Shown here: positions 25,297 to 35,500 of the stretch, piece by piece
How positions within the stretch are numbered: position 1 is the first letter of the stretch
How the letters are laid out: the number at the start of each line of letters is the position of its first letter
Source of the DNA: Sphingobium limneticum
Lineage (GTDB): Bacteria > Pseudomonadota > Alphaproteobacteria > Sphingomonadales > Sphingomonadaceae
Length of the DNA stretch: 57,782 bases
Assembly: GCF_008710155.1 (NCBI RefSeq)
Contig: NZ_VYPZ01000024.1
Coordinates: forward strand, 1 to 57,782
Direction of reading: 5' to 3'
Notes under the pieces: model-generated
What the model was told of the DNA's origin: nothing
Databases searched by the model: none
The model's input: the letters and a program-made list of their open reading frames with translations, nothing else
Position numbers and translations under genes: made by a program

Positions 25297-27296
25297 GCAT
25301 CTTTCGCAACGACACTTTGGGCTCCTGGACCCGGGGTGGCCAGGCCATCGTCCACAATGTGAGGATGACCACCCAGGTCTTCTTCCAGACTTCGATTGCC
25401 GGTCTCGCGATCTGGGTCGGTGGCATCATATGGTATGTGCTCGAAAAATCCAGCGACTATCAGCGCTTCGTCGCGATGAAGATCGCCGAAGCTACGCTGA
25501 AAAGCGACGTGCCGGGTGGTGCGCCGATCCTGTTCAGGACCCCGGCTGGGCGCCAATACTGGACGAACTCGGACGCGCTGCTGGCCTCTCCTATCGCGAA
25601 GAAGACCATGCAGGCGATGGAGCAGCATCTGATCTATGGCGCCGCGCTATCAGGTGCCTTCGCAGCGCTTATGCTTCTGTGGGCCTGGTTTTATTTCACG
25701 CGAACGGGGAAGGGACTTGGTTCCAATCAGTTCATCCGCGGCGCCCGGTTCGGGACGGCCCGGCAGCTCCGCCGCCTGCTGTGGCGATCGAAGCGGGGAA
25801 GCTTCGCCATCGGCGGCGTGCCGGTCCCTGAAGAGTTTGAGCCTGAGCACATCTTGATCTGCGGGGCGCCAGGAACAGGCAAGACCAACATCATCGTCAA
25901 GATGCTGGCGGGGATGCGTGGGAAAGGTTGCCGGGCGATCGTGTTCGATACGGCCGGTACCTTCGTCGAGAAATTCTACCGGCCCGGGCATGACATATTG
26001 CTCAACCCGCTCGACGCCCGAGCCGACAGCTGGTCCCCTTGGGTCGATGTGCCGCGCGACTATCATTATGATCAAATTGCGGAATCGACGATACCGGATA
26101 AGGGGGGCGATCCGTTCTGGGCGAAGGCGGCGCGAGGTACGTTGGTCGCCGTCTTCCGCAAGCTTGCGAAGAACAAGCAGATGCTCATTTCGGTCTTGCT
26201 CGACACGCTTTTGCGCAGTCCTTTGAAGACACTGGCTGCCTTCGCCGAAGGAACGGATGCCGCCGCCTTCATCTCGATGGAGGGGGACCGGACCTCCGCC
26301 GGTATTCGCGCGGAGCTGGCTTCTGTCATGCGCAGCTTCTCTTATCTCGACGACACATTGGATGGCTTCTCGGTGCGCGACTGGGTGGCCAATGAAGAGG
26401 ATGACAGCTGGCTTTTCATCACGGTGAAAGCCGATCAACTCCCTTCCCTGCGACCGCTCGTGACGGTCTGGCTCGACATCGCGATCAGCGCGATCATGAG
26501 CCTTCCGCCTGATCAGAAGCGCCGCCTCTACTGCGTCATCGACGAGTTGCCGACGCTCCAAAGGCTGCCGTCGCTCAGCGATTTCCTGGCGCGCGCCCGC
26601 AAATATGGCGGATGCGGCATATTGGGGTTCCAGTCCTACCCGCAGCTGGAGGCAACCTATGGCATCCAGGACGCGGCCGCGATCACCGGCTATTGTTCGA
26701 CCTGGGTGGCGCTGCGGGCGAACGATACCCCCACCGCCAAGCACGTTTCGGAGAATTTGGGCCAGGTCGAGCAGGTCGAGGCCAATGAGGGGATGTCCTA
26801 TGGGGTCAACGACATGCGGGACGGCGTCAATCTCTCCCGCATGCAGGTCACCCGCCCGCTGGTCATGCACACTGAGGTCACGAACCTTCCCAACCTGTCT
26901 GGGTTTCTCCGGTTCGGAAGAAATCTGCCCGTCGTTCATTTCCGGGATCGGTACAATGGGCTGCCAACGATTGAGCCGGCGTTCGTCGAGCGAACGGAAC
27001 CTGCGAGGAGGTTCGACGAGGGCAACGCTCCACCCCACCCCGAAAAGGTGTCGCAGAAAAAGCGCCGTCGCGCCGAAAAGGAAGCGCCGCCCACACCGCA
27101 GCTGCCCTTGGACGGCAGCTCACCCGAAGAAGCAACTGCGGGTGAACCGCCTGCGCATAAGGGCAACGAAATTCCGAAGCAGGATGGGGACACCTCGAAC
27201 GCCGAACCGCCCAAGCTCCTTGGGCCAAGGAGTGGTTTCAACCTCCACAAGCATAGCCGTTCCAACGGTGAGCGTGACGATGCGAGGCCGGCATGA
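25293..27296 (+). CDS. traD: TraD-family type IV coupling protein
   Basis: 667 aa. Two N-terminal membrane helices (about 28-50 and 112-135), Walker A G-A-P-G-T-G-K-T near residue 193, Walker B region C-V-I-D-E-L-P-T near 412, and a proline/charged C-terminal tail. This is the hexameric inner-membrane ATPase that links the relaxosome to a type IV secretion channel and pumps DNA. It overlaps the RHH gene and the relaxase gene by 4 nt at each end. The mating-pair-formation genes are not in this window. Confidence 0.92.
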   Translation: MSIFRNDTLGSWTRGGQAIVHNVRMTTQVFFQTSIAGLAIWVGGIIWYVLEKSSDYQRFVAMKIAEATLKSDVPGGAPILFRTPAGRQYWTNSDALLASPIAKKTMQAMEQHLIYGAALSGAFAALMLLWAWFYFTRTGKGLGSNQFIRGARFGTARQLRRLLWRSKRGSFAIGGVPVPEEFEPEHILICGAPGTGKTNIIVKMLAGMRGKGCRAIVFDTAGTFVEKFYRPGHDILLNPLDARADSWSPWVDVPRDYHYDQIAESTIPDKGGDPFWAKAARGTLVAVFRKLAKNKQMLISVLLDTLLRSPLKTLAAFAEGTDAAAFISMEGDRTSAGIRAELASVMRSFSYLDDTLDGFSVRDWVANEEDDSWLFITVKADQLPSLRPLVTVWLDIAISAIMSLPPDQKRRLYCVIDELPTLQRLPSLSDFLARARKYGGCGILGFQSYPQLEATYGIQDAAAITGYCSTWVALRANDTPTAKHVSENLGQVEQVEANEGMSYGVNDMRDGVNLSRMQVTRPLVMHTEVTNLPNLSGFLRFGRNLPVVHFRDRYNGLPTIEPAFVERTEPARRFDEGNAPPHPEKVSQKKRRRAEKEAPPTPQLPLDGSSPEEATAGEPPAHKGNEIPKQDGDTSNAEPPKLLGPRSGFNLHKHSRSNGERDDARPA

Positions 27297-30226
27297 TGCA
27301 TCCGCGCCGCCTCAAGGGCTCCCCGGGCAACATCGCCCGCTATTACACCGTCGGGGACTATTACACGAAGGGAGATGCGGAGACATCTTCCTGGGGCGGA
27401 GCGCTCGCTGGCGAGCTTGGTTTGCACGGAGAGGTGGATTCCGCGCAGCTCAATGCGCTGCTCAGCGGCGCTGTCGACGACCAGCAGTTAGGGCGTCGGC
27501 GGGCAGACGGGATCGACCACCATCCCGGATGGGATTTTGCGATCAGCGCCCCCAAATCCGTATCGATCATGGCGCTTGCCCTTCGCGATGAGAGGATGGT
27601 CGCGGCGCATGAGAAGGCTGTCGACGCAGCGCTTTCCTATCTTGAAGAACATGCCCAGCTGCGCCGCCGGGAAGAAGGGAAAATCGTTCATGAGACGACG
27701 GGGCGGCTCCTGTGGGCACGCTTTACTGAGCATGCCAGCCGCGAACTCGACCCCCATCTGCATACCCATATCGTGATCCTCAACATGACGAACCGCGATC
27801 CGGGCAACCCGATGGCCAGTCTCGAAACGCGGGCCATGTATGCCGAGCAGATGGCCAGCGGCCAAATCTACCGTAACGCCCTTGCCCACCATTTGCGGGA
27901 ATATGGATTTGAGATCGACTTCGATCCGCGCCGAGGATTGTTCGAAATCAGGGGCGTCCCAAAGGCATTGATCAAAGAGATGTCGCAGCGTGCCGAGCAG
28001 ATCAACGCTCATGCCGCTGAGCATGGCCTTTCCGGGCAGGCCGCGCGTAGGCAGAGCTTTTACGAAACGCGCGGCCCAAAGGTGAAAGTCGGGCTGGACG
28101 AGCTGCACGATCGCTGGGATGCACGGCTCATCCCCTATGAGCCCAAACTTGTAGCTGTCCTCGCCCAGGCCATGGAGGCTGGTGAGCGCCCCGTCCCGGT
28201 GGAACCCGCCGACGCAGCGCGGGCGGCCCTGTTCGGGATCAGGCAATCGGAAGGGCGCGAGGCGGTCAATCCACTTGGTCGCGTCATTGCCGTAGGCCTT
28301 GCCTCCCATGTGGGAGAGGTTCGGTTCGAAGACCTGAGACCGCTCCTGATTGACCATGAAAGCCGCCGCAAACTGCTCGCTACTCGGGGGGAGACCGGCG
28401 ACGCAATCCTCACGCGAGGGCGAACCAGCCGCAGGACGGTAAGGCTGGAACAGGCGCTGACCCAGCATCTCGCGCTCTCGTTGGGAGACGGCAGAGAGGT
28501 AGCCAGCGCAGACCGGCTGCTGCCCGTTCTGGAACGTGCTGGCCTATCTCCTGCGCAGGAGCAGGCCCTCGTGCACATGGCATTGTCGGGAGATCGGATA
28601 ACGGCAGTGCGTGGTGTGGCCGGGGCCGGGAAATCCATGCTGGTTCGCTCCCTCAAGGACGCCGCGCATCCGGGGATGGTGCTGACGGCGCTTGCGCCGA
28701 CGTCATCTGCTGCTGCTGAACTGGGTGATCGCGCGGAGATTGCGTCCCGAACCGTCGCCAGCCTGTTGGCAAGCGGCGGGCATGGCCTGAGCAGCAAGGA
28801 TGTCCTGATCCTCGATGAAGCGGGGCAGCTTGGAAACCGCCAGGCGCTGCGAGTGCTGGAGATCAGCCGCATGACCGGCGCGCGGCTTATCCTGCTCGGT
28901 GACAATCGGCAGACCGGCGCGATCGAGCAGGGAAAGGCATTCTGGCTGATGCAGAAGCTTGGGCTCGCGACTGCCGAACTGGTTGAATCGCGGCGGCAGG
29001 AAACCAGGGCGATGAAGCTTGCCGTCACCCAGGCGCGGGCGGGTGATTATGCCGGTTCGCTGGACCATCTCGATAAGGTGGTCAGCGGCGGCGATGCGGA
29101 GGAACTGGCCAAGGGGCTGGTGAGAGAATGGACGCGCCTCAAGCCTCAAAGCCGGGCAACCACGAATATCCTCGTTCTGGAGAATGCGACACGCCTCATC
29201 GTCAACAGTCAGATCCGCGAGACATTGCAACGGGAAGGCGTCGTCGCAGCCGAGGACACCCGACTTGGGGTGCTGACGCCGGCCGGCCTCAGCGACCAAG
29301 AGAAGCAGATGGCCCGCTTCTATTCCGGCGGCCAGGTTCTGAAATTCAACCGCGATCAGGTCGGTGCTGGCCTCGCGCGTGACGGCGAATATAGGGTCGT
29401 CTCCGTGGTCCGCGATGCGAAGGGCCGACAGCTTGTGCGATTGGCAGATGAGCAGGGGCGCATCCACAATTGGGATCCCCGAACGAGCAACGCGGCGCAG
29501 GTCAACGTGTTCCTTTCCGAGCATCGCAACCTCGCCGCTGGCGATCGCATTCAGTGGCGGCTGGCAACCAAGGAACTTGATCTCAAAAACGCGGAACGCG
29601 GGACGGTGGAGCGGCTCGATGGCATCATGGCGACGGTTCGCTGGGACCGCGGGGATCGGGTCCAGCAGATCGATCTTGGACGCCACTCCACTTGGGACCA
29701 TGGCTATGCGGAGACGGTGTATTCCGCCCAGTCGAAGACCTATGACCGCGTCTATGTGCTGGCCCCTGTGGCCTCCCCGCTCGTCAATGGGCAGAACTTT
29801 TATACCGCCATCACGCGCGCCCGGTACGGTGTCAAACTCTGGACGGAAGACCCCAGGAAGCTCGTCGCAAAACTCGAAGAGCGGTCCGGCGAGAAGACAT
29901 CGGCGCTCGAAGGATTGGGCCGTCTGGAGCGCGATCACAGCAGGCGCTTTGCCGCACGGAACGAGGCACGGCTGAAGGGTCTAAGGCTCGAACAGGTTGA
30001 GGAGCGGCGGAAGGAAGAGGGTAGGGCGCTCGCGCGCAAACTCGATCAGCGAGAGCCGGACCGCGGAATTGCCGGACGTCTTGCAGGCAATGCCCGATCG
30101 CTGTTCGAGACCCTCGATCGTCATTTGCAGGCACTTGCGGCGAATAGGCAAGCCCGTGCGCCCAAGGCGGAGGACCGTGCCACAGACCGGAACATTGAGG
30201 AGCGATCGCATGGTCACGATCGGTAA
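27293..30226 (+). CDS. MobF relaxase-helicase (TraA/TrwC type)
   Basis: 977 aa. The relaxase domain has catalytic tyrosine pairs Y17-Y18 and Y23-Y24 and the metal-binding triad H155-x-H157-x-H159 (D-P-H-L-H-T-H-I-V). A RecD-like helicase follows, with Walker A G-V-A-G-A-G-K-S near residue 445, D-E-A-G-Q near 507, and the C-terminal T-A-I-T-R-A-R motif near 843. The enzyme nicks oriT, stays bound to the 5' end and unwinds the strand. Length is normal for MobF. The C-terminal 100 residues are charged. It overlaps traD (ATGA) and the transglycosylase gene. Confidence 0.93.
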   Translation: MMHPRRLKGSPGNIARYYTVGDYYTKGDAETSSWGGALAGELGLHGEVDSAQLNALLSGAVDDQQLGRRRADGIDHHPGWDFAISAPKSVSIMALALRDERMVAAHEKAVDAALSYLEEHAQLRRREEGKIVHETTGRLLWARFTEHASRELDPHLHTHIVILNMTNRDPGNPMASLETRAMYAEQMASGQIYRNALAHHLREYGFEIDFDPRRGLFEIRGVPKALIKEMSQRAEQINAHAAEHGLSGQAARRQSFYETRGPKVKVGLDELHDRWDARLIPYEPKLVAVLAQAMEAGERPVPVEPADAARAALFGIRQSEGREAVNPLGRVIAVGLASHVGEVRFEDLRPLLIDHESRRKLLATRGETGDAILTRGRTSRRTVRLEQALTQHLALSLGDGREVASADRLLPVLERAGLSPAQEQALVHMALSGDRITAVRGVAGAGKSMLVRSLKDAAHPGMVLTALAPTSSAAAELGDRAEIASRTVASLLASGGHGLSSKDVLILDEAGQLGNRQALRVLEISRMTGARLILLGDNRQTGAIEQGKAFWLMQKLGLATAELVESRRQETRAMKLAVTQARAGDYAGSLDHLDKVVSGGDAEELAKGLVREWTRLKPQSRATTNILVLENATRLIVNSQIRETLQREGVVAAEDTRLGVLTPAGLSDQEKQMARFYSGGQVLKFNRDQVGAGLARDGEYRVVSVVRDAKGRQLVRLADEQGRIHNWDPRTSNAAQVNVFLSEHRNLAAGDRIQWRLATKELDLKNAERGTVERLDGIMATVRWDRGDRVQQIDLGRHSTWDHGYAETVYSAQSKTYDRVYVLAPVASPLVNGQNFYTAITRARYGVKLWTEDPRKLVAKLEERSGEKTSALEGLGRLERDHSRRFAARNEARLKGLRLEQVEERRKEEGRALARKLDQREPDRGIAGRLAGNARSLFETLDRHLQALAANRQARAPKAEDRATDRNIEERSHGHDR

Positions 30227-30734
30227 GCGGATAGCCGCCCTGATGGCGCTGATCATCTGGCAATCGGAGGGTCTTGCAGCAACGTCAGGTCATGATGCGG
30301 CCGATGAACGGAGGGTCGCCAGTTGCATCAGGCAAGCAGCGGGTGGACGGAAATGGCTCGAAGTGACCCTGTGGGGACTGCGCGACCAGGAAGGAGGATG
30401 GATTGGTGCTGCGGTGCCGAACCGGGATGGTAGCCACGATCTGGGACCTCTCCAGATCAACAGCTGGTGGGTGCCCAAAATCGCTGAAATGTTGGAACGT
30501 CGGCCCGAGGACGTTCGCCGTTGGCTGCGTTATGATCCATGTTTCAATACAAACACGGCCCGCTGGATTTTCGTTACAGCCCTGGCATCGACGGGCAGCT
30601 ATTGGACGGCGGTGGGCGTCTATCACAGCCCCAATTCTGACCGTCAGCGGGGGTATGCCATCAGCGTTGCCCACCATCTCAGGCGTCGGTTCGGCGGGGC
30701 AGTTTTCCCTTCAGGATCGGGACGGCACCGGTGA
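30210..30734 (+). CDS. Lytic transglycosylase, conjugation-associated
   Basis: 174 aa. A hydrophobic N-terminal stretch (residues 7-23) looks like a signal peptide. The SLT-type core has the catalytic glutamate in D-Q-E-G-G-W and D-L-G-P-L-Q-I-N-S-W-W. Enzymes of this VirB1/TrbN kind open the peptidoglycan for the transfer channel. GAGGAG 6 nt before ATG 30210; the first 17 nt overlap the relaxase gene, so it belongs to the same operon. Confidence 0.85.
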   Translation: MVTIGKRIAALMALIIWQSEGLAATSGHDAADERRVASCIRQAAGGRKWLEVTLWGLRDQEGGWIGAAVPNRDGSHDLGPLQINSWWVPKIAEMLERRPEDVRRWLRYDPCFNTNTARWIFVTALASTGSYWTAVGVYHSPNSDRQRGYAISVAHHLRRRFGGAVFPSGSGRHR

Positions 30735-30825
30735 ACCTGAGCAGCTCAACCGATTAGGGCGCTGGAGGGTTTATTGGCGTAGCTGGAAAAGCTAAGCACT
30801 TCGTCCGAATAAAGGGGGCATCGGC

Positions 30826-32190
30826 GTGGGGCAAGAAGCGTACATAATTCAGTATAATAGCGTTCCAAACATCGAACGAGCTAGTCGCAAGACGATTGGA
30901 TCATACATTGATCATGAGACAGCGGAATGGCTGTCGTTTCTGGCAGAACTCCCCTCCCTAGCGGGCCAACTCACGTTTCAGATCGGGCAGGTGAGCCACA
31001 ATGGCGCCAGTTTGGCGAAGTCCCTCGATCAGCTTGGCAAACTTGTCGATGACGCCGGCAAATTCAATTCGTTCAGCAGGGCGTCGTTCCGTCGTTCGAA
31101 CATCCTTCCGCCTCCGTCGGAGAGCGTGGAAGGACGTTTGGTCCTCGGCTTGTATCATACAGGTCGTTCACAGGACGCCGTCGCTGCCTATTTTCGTTAC
31201 GCTGCGATTGAGGCTGGCGTACCGTTGAACCGTAACGGCCCTGAAGTATTAAGAGCGCCGATGGAGCGGGGTGAATTGCTGATCGCAGCCGCCCACGCAG
31301 CTTCGGTCGTGCCGGGCCATAAAGTTGTGTCCGATGGCCTCAGGTCCGCCAGGGTTCGTGCCACAGCGGTCTTGAAGGCGCTCGACGGTACAGTAGGCGA
31401 GGCGGTTCAGGTTAATGCGCAGCATGGCGCCAGCCTCCGGGCGACCCGGGATCGAATCGGCCAGCACGCCATGAAACTAAGAGCAATTTTCGTGGGTGCC
31501 GAGCGCGGGCGCACAAGGAATTATCGAGCTTGGCGATCTGAAATCGAGCTGGAGGTAGAGCGCCGTTTCGCCGAGGCAGACATACGTATCGCCAGACTTG
31601 ATCGGCTGGCGGAGGAAAAGCAGAAGAAGCGGGACGACGCCTTCGAAGCGCTGAAGGATCTCTTCTACACCCAATTGCGCCTCAGGGCACCAGTTGCTCT
31701 TTGGGAGGAACGGGCGAAATCTCACAGAGCGCGCGCGAGCAAGGCGCTTCGAAACTTCTGGATTGCCGCAGTCGTCGCTGTGATTCTGGGGCTAGGTGTG
31801 CCCTGGCTGGCGGGGGACTACATTGCTGACAGCTTCGCCAAGGTCAGTTGTCTGCCTGGGAAGACCCCAAGCTGCTCAAGAGTGTTCTCGGCAAAGGGAC
31901 CGCTGACCGTGGCGGGCGTGCTGCTGATGACCTCGCTGATCCTTTGGGCGACCAAGATGCAGTATCGCATCTTCCTTAGCGAGCGTCACCTATCTCTCGA
32001 TGCTGACGAAAAGCGTGCCTTTGCCGAAACTTTCATGGCGCTGAAGGAAGACACCACGGTCGACCCCGCCAATGAGACAATCGTTCTCACTTCTCTCTTC
32101 CGTCCGATGCAGGACGGCATCATCAAGGATGGAGATGGTGGTTTTGATTTGTCTGCGGCTGCCCTTCTGGCAAAGCAGATGGCAAGGTAG
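30826..32190 (+). CDS. DUF6161-like membrane protein
   Basis: 454 aa. The N-terminal 200 residues are mixed helical, residues about 225-290 are strongly charged and coiled-coil-like (E-R-R-F-A-E-A-D-I-R-I-A-R-L-D), then two membrane helices (about 312-332 and 362-382) flank a short external loop with two cysteines. A conserved C-terminal segment R-I-F-L-S-E-R-H-L-S-L-D-A-D-E-K follows. This matches the DUF6161 pattern as I know it; function unknown. GTG start after AAAGGGGG. It lies between the transfer operon and an IHF-like gene, 35 nt apart. Confidence 0.65.
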   Translation: MGQEAYIIQYNSVPNIERASRKTIGSYIDHETAEWLSFLAELPSLAGQLTFQIGQVSHNGASLAKSLDQLGKLVDDAGKFNSFSRASFRRSNILPPPSESVEGRLVLGLYHTGRSQDAVAAYFRYAAIEAGVPLNRNGPEVLRAPMERGELLIAAAHAASVVPGHKVVSDGLRSARVRATAVLKALDGTVGEAVQVNAQHGASLRATRDRIGQHAMKLRAIFVGAERGRTRNYRAWRSEIELEVERRFAEADIRIARLDRLAEEKQKKRDDAFEALKDLFYTQLRLRAPVALWEERAKSHRARASKALRNFWIAAVVAVILGLGVPWLAGDYIADSFAKVSCLPGKTPSCSRVFSAKGPLTVAGVLLMTSLILWATKMQYRIFLSERHLSLDADEKRAFAETFMALKEDTTVDPANETIVLTSLFRPMQDGIIKDGDGGFDLSAAALLAKQMAR

Positions 32191-32225
32191 GTGACCGAGC
32201 GACCCTGCCGGACCTTGGGGGGGCA

Positions 32226-32519
32226 ATGATCAAATCCGAGCTGATCGCAAAAATGAAGGAAGACTTTCCCGGTTTGGCGGACGCGGATGTCGACAAGATC
32301 GTAAATCTCTTCTTCGACAGCATCATAGCTCAAATTAACGCTGGGGGGCGTGTTGAGTTACGGGGCTTTGGTGCGTTCTCGGTGAGGAGCTATGAGGCCC
32401 GCACCGGACGCAATCCAAGGACAGGCGGAGCCGTTGAAGTGCCTGCCAAAGACCGGCTTCATTTCAAAGCGGGCAAGGCCATCATGGAGCGCATCAACGG
32501 CAGCGACAAGGTAAGCTGA
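32226..32519 (+). CDS. IHF-beta-like DNA-bending protein
   Basis: 97 aa. Starts M-I-K-S-E-L-I like IHF-beta, with R-V-E-L-R-G-F-G-A-F-S-V and the DNA-arm motif G-R-N-P-R-T-G-G. It should bend DNA as a homodimer or with an alpha subunit. It is not in the usual chromosomal ihfB setting (no rpsA nearby), so it is probably element-borne and may serve recombination, oriT or the flanking accessory genes. It is convergent with the 1255-aa nuclease-like gene, 24 nt apart. Confidence 0.88.
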   Translation: MIKSELIAKMKEDFPGLADADVDKIVNLFFDSIIAQINAGGRVELRGFGAFSVRSYEARTGRNPRTGGAVEVPAKDRLHFKAGKAIMERINGSDKVS

Positions 32520-32543
32520 CGCCCGAGATCGGTAATGGAAACG

Positions 32544-35500
32544 CTATCGCCCTTCCTTGCCTGGCGACCATTCGAATGACGCGAGTTCATCCAGCATCAT
32601 GAACTGAGCGTCAGGCGACGCATGTCGCGGCATGAACTTCATCGGTTGTGGGCTGTCGAAGAGAACAAGACCATGGATTGTGGGGGTAGCCGGCAAGGCA
32701 TAGCGCTTAGCAAGATCGGCGGCATGTGCCCGCACATAGTCGACACGATCAAGATGTTTGCGCAGGTTGTCACGGCGTCCCCGGCTGTCAGTCTGGCCGC
32801 GATACTCAGACAGCCGGCTGGTAGTTTCTCCAAGCGTTCTGCAGAATCGGATGTCCTTCGCCTCGATCACCCAGGCATGAAGGCCATCCTGGCTGAAAGC
32901 GAGGATATCAATATCTCCAAGGCGTTTGACGGTGTCTGTTCCCTTATGCTGGAGAGCGTCGCTCAGCGGCACGGAGTCGAATGCCCGGGCACCCGATTGC
33001 CTCGCTGCCTCCGCCGCCCGGACGTTGAAATCTAGCCCGGTTCGTTCCGCCATCGCGCCGACGAAGGAGCGCATTTGCGGACTGCTCCAGAACCTGCCCT
33101 GGAGCCCTCCTTGTAGTGCGCCGGCAAGATTGTGAAGCGCTGCTCGCTCAATCAGGACGGGTGAGACGAGTAGATACGGATCATCCGTCGCGTCCAGGGC
33201 TACGATCGGTCTGCGAATGAGGGAGAAATGCCGGTCGAACCGGCTCACATCGAAGTCGGACGGACCGGCTCCCTTCGGATATGAGGACCAGCTGCTTCTC
33301 GATCCCAGCGTCAGCTGCTTCAGCGCGGGCGCAAGATCGGTGGCCACATAGCCTTCCAGATCAGCCAAGGCAGACAGCAGTTCTGACCATCTCTTCTTCA
33401 ACACAGCGTTGCCGCTATCAATCGCCAGCTTGGCACACGCCCCACTGAATGAGGCAAACTGATCGAACGAGAGAGCATATTCGGCCTGCACGGCTGCCTC
33501 CAACGCCGGCGTAAGAGCGGTATCGGTCGCTCCCGTCTCGAACAGCGATCGGTAAGCCTTATCCGCACTTTGACGGTGTTCAAAATGGTGCGCATGCACA
33601 CTGGAAACCAAGGCTGTTCGCGTGAAATCATGATCGTAGAGCAAGTTGCCGGTCGGGCTGATCTTGATTTCCGCGTCGAGAAAGCCGGCGCGAAAGGGCG
33701 GAACTATCTCCGCAGTTTGGAAAATGAGGAGTGCCTGTGCGAGCAAATCGTCGATGTCCGCTGCACCAGGATGCACGCCATCGCTCAAGGCTGCCTCGCA
33801 GGAACCCATCTCAATGAGGATTGAGGCGCCGCGTATGACGGCGTTGATCTCGCTGCGCCGCTTAAGGCTTTGATCGAAATCCTTCTTTGCGCCGTAAGCG
33901 GCGCGCATGGCCCGCGCCGAAATCTGCCACATTTGTTCTTCCGCAAGAGCAGCTGTCAGCCGCCTTATGGACGCGTCAACAAGCGCGACTCGATCGAAGC
34001 CGCGGATGTTGCTGATGAGGCGATCCATCAGGGCGCCATGGTGCTCCATCAGAAACGAAAAGCACTGGTCGGCCCCGACGATATGGAAACCGAGCGAGCG
34101 ATCACGCGAGAGAAAAGTGGAACCGCACCGGGCCAGCGCGGAGGCCGAATCGGGTATTTCGTTGAAATCATCGATCAGTCCGTGCGCTTTGAGCATCGAG
34201 AGTGGCCGATCCGCGACGAATGAATGGCGCCACCTTATATCGTCCGATCCGACCACGGCGGTCATGAACGCCAGGAGTTCTTCGCGCCCGGCGACCCCGC
34301 CCGCCAGCGTCGACACGATTTCAAGCATCGAAGCTGCGAGCACCATCTCGGCAAAATTATTGGCACGGTGAAGCCCATGCTGCCACTCAGGAGCCATATG
34401 CAAAATGGCGCTGCGCTTATCTCGATCCATTGTCGTCGTGATGGAGGTGAGAACCGTGGCATCGTCGACGGAGTTACCCAGGCGGTCGGGCGGCCAATCG
34501 ATCTCCAGCAGGATTGAAACGGGCTTGCGATCGAGACCGGGATACTGGGCGTCAAATTTGGGTAGGGCAACCTCCAGCCAGTGAATCGCGGCTTTCCAGG
34601 TCTCATATGTGTCAAACGAACGGCCACCCCTTTTGGCCGGGATGGCTTCCAGCCAAACCGGTCGCCTGCCGACGACGACCCCGAGAAGCTCGCGTCTGCG
34701 CAGGCCGCTCGTCGCGATGTAGGATGGCTTGGCCGTCTCGAAATAATCCTCGCGGTCTAACCGGCTGACAATTTCGTACCGGCCGTTGGGGAGCGGAAAA
34801 GCCCAGCGCCCTTCCTTCTGTGCCGCTTCTGTCCGGATCGAGAGCAGGAGATTGCCTGGATAGTTGAAATCCAACGGAGGCTCTATCTCCGAGAGATGCT
34901 CAGGGATCAGATTCTGATCTGTTTCCTGCCATAGGGCGCACAGGTTCATCCAGCCATTGGGAGCCCGCGGAAAAAAGCCCTGGGCTTCGACCATCCGTAG
35001 CTGTTCATGCAGGCGGTACATGTCCACTGGCATGCCTATCCCTGCAAAGGCGATCGCCGACGCATCTGCAGGTTCAAGGGCGATAACCTCCCAGTCTGGT
35101 ATCTCGACTGAAGCGAGTGCGACGCTCCCTGACCTCCCCCAGCCGCCCAGCAGGACGATCGAGAGACCTTTGCGAAACTCGGCGCGCTTCGCCATCATCT
35201 CATGGGCGAAGGCGACCGAGTCGCCGATCATGGCTTCCATGGATGGGGATGCGCTCGTCGGACCAAACCGCGCAGGAGGTACACCATCGAATCCGTCGAC
35301 GATCTGCAGGATGTGCAGCGGGCAGCCTGCCGCGCTTTCGAATAGAAGCTGCCGGATGGGATGTCCGTCGACGATTTCGACGGGCTGTTTCCACAGCTGC
35401 GCGAAGCCCGAGAGAGCGATTCGCTCGCTTTGTGCATCGAGCAGGAGCCTGCGAAGTTGCTCGCTCGCGCCATTTGCGACAGCCGTTTCGATAAGGTGGG

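Noticed and set aside
25650..27038. 462-codon antisense frame opposite traD
   Set aside because: No motif, composition of a mirror frame; traD is certain.
28703..29938. 411-codon antisense frame opposite the relaxase gene
   Set aside because: Opposite the helicase domain of a clear MobF protein.
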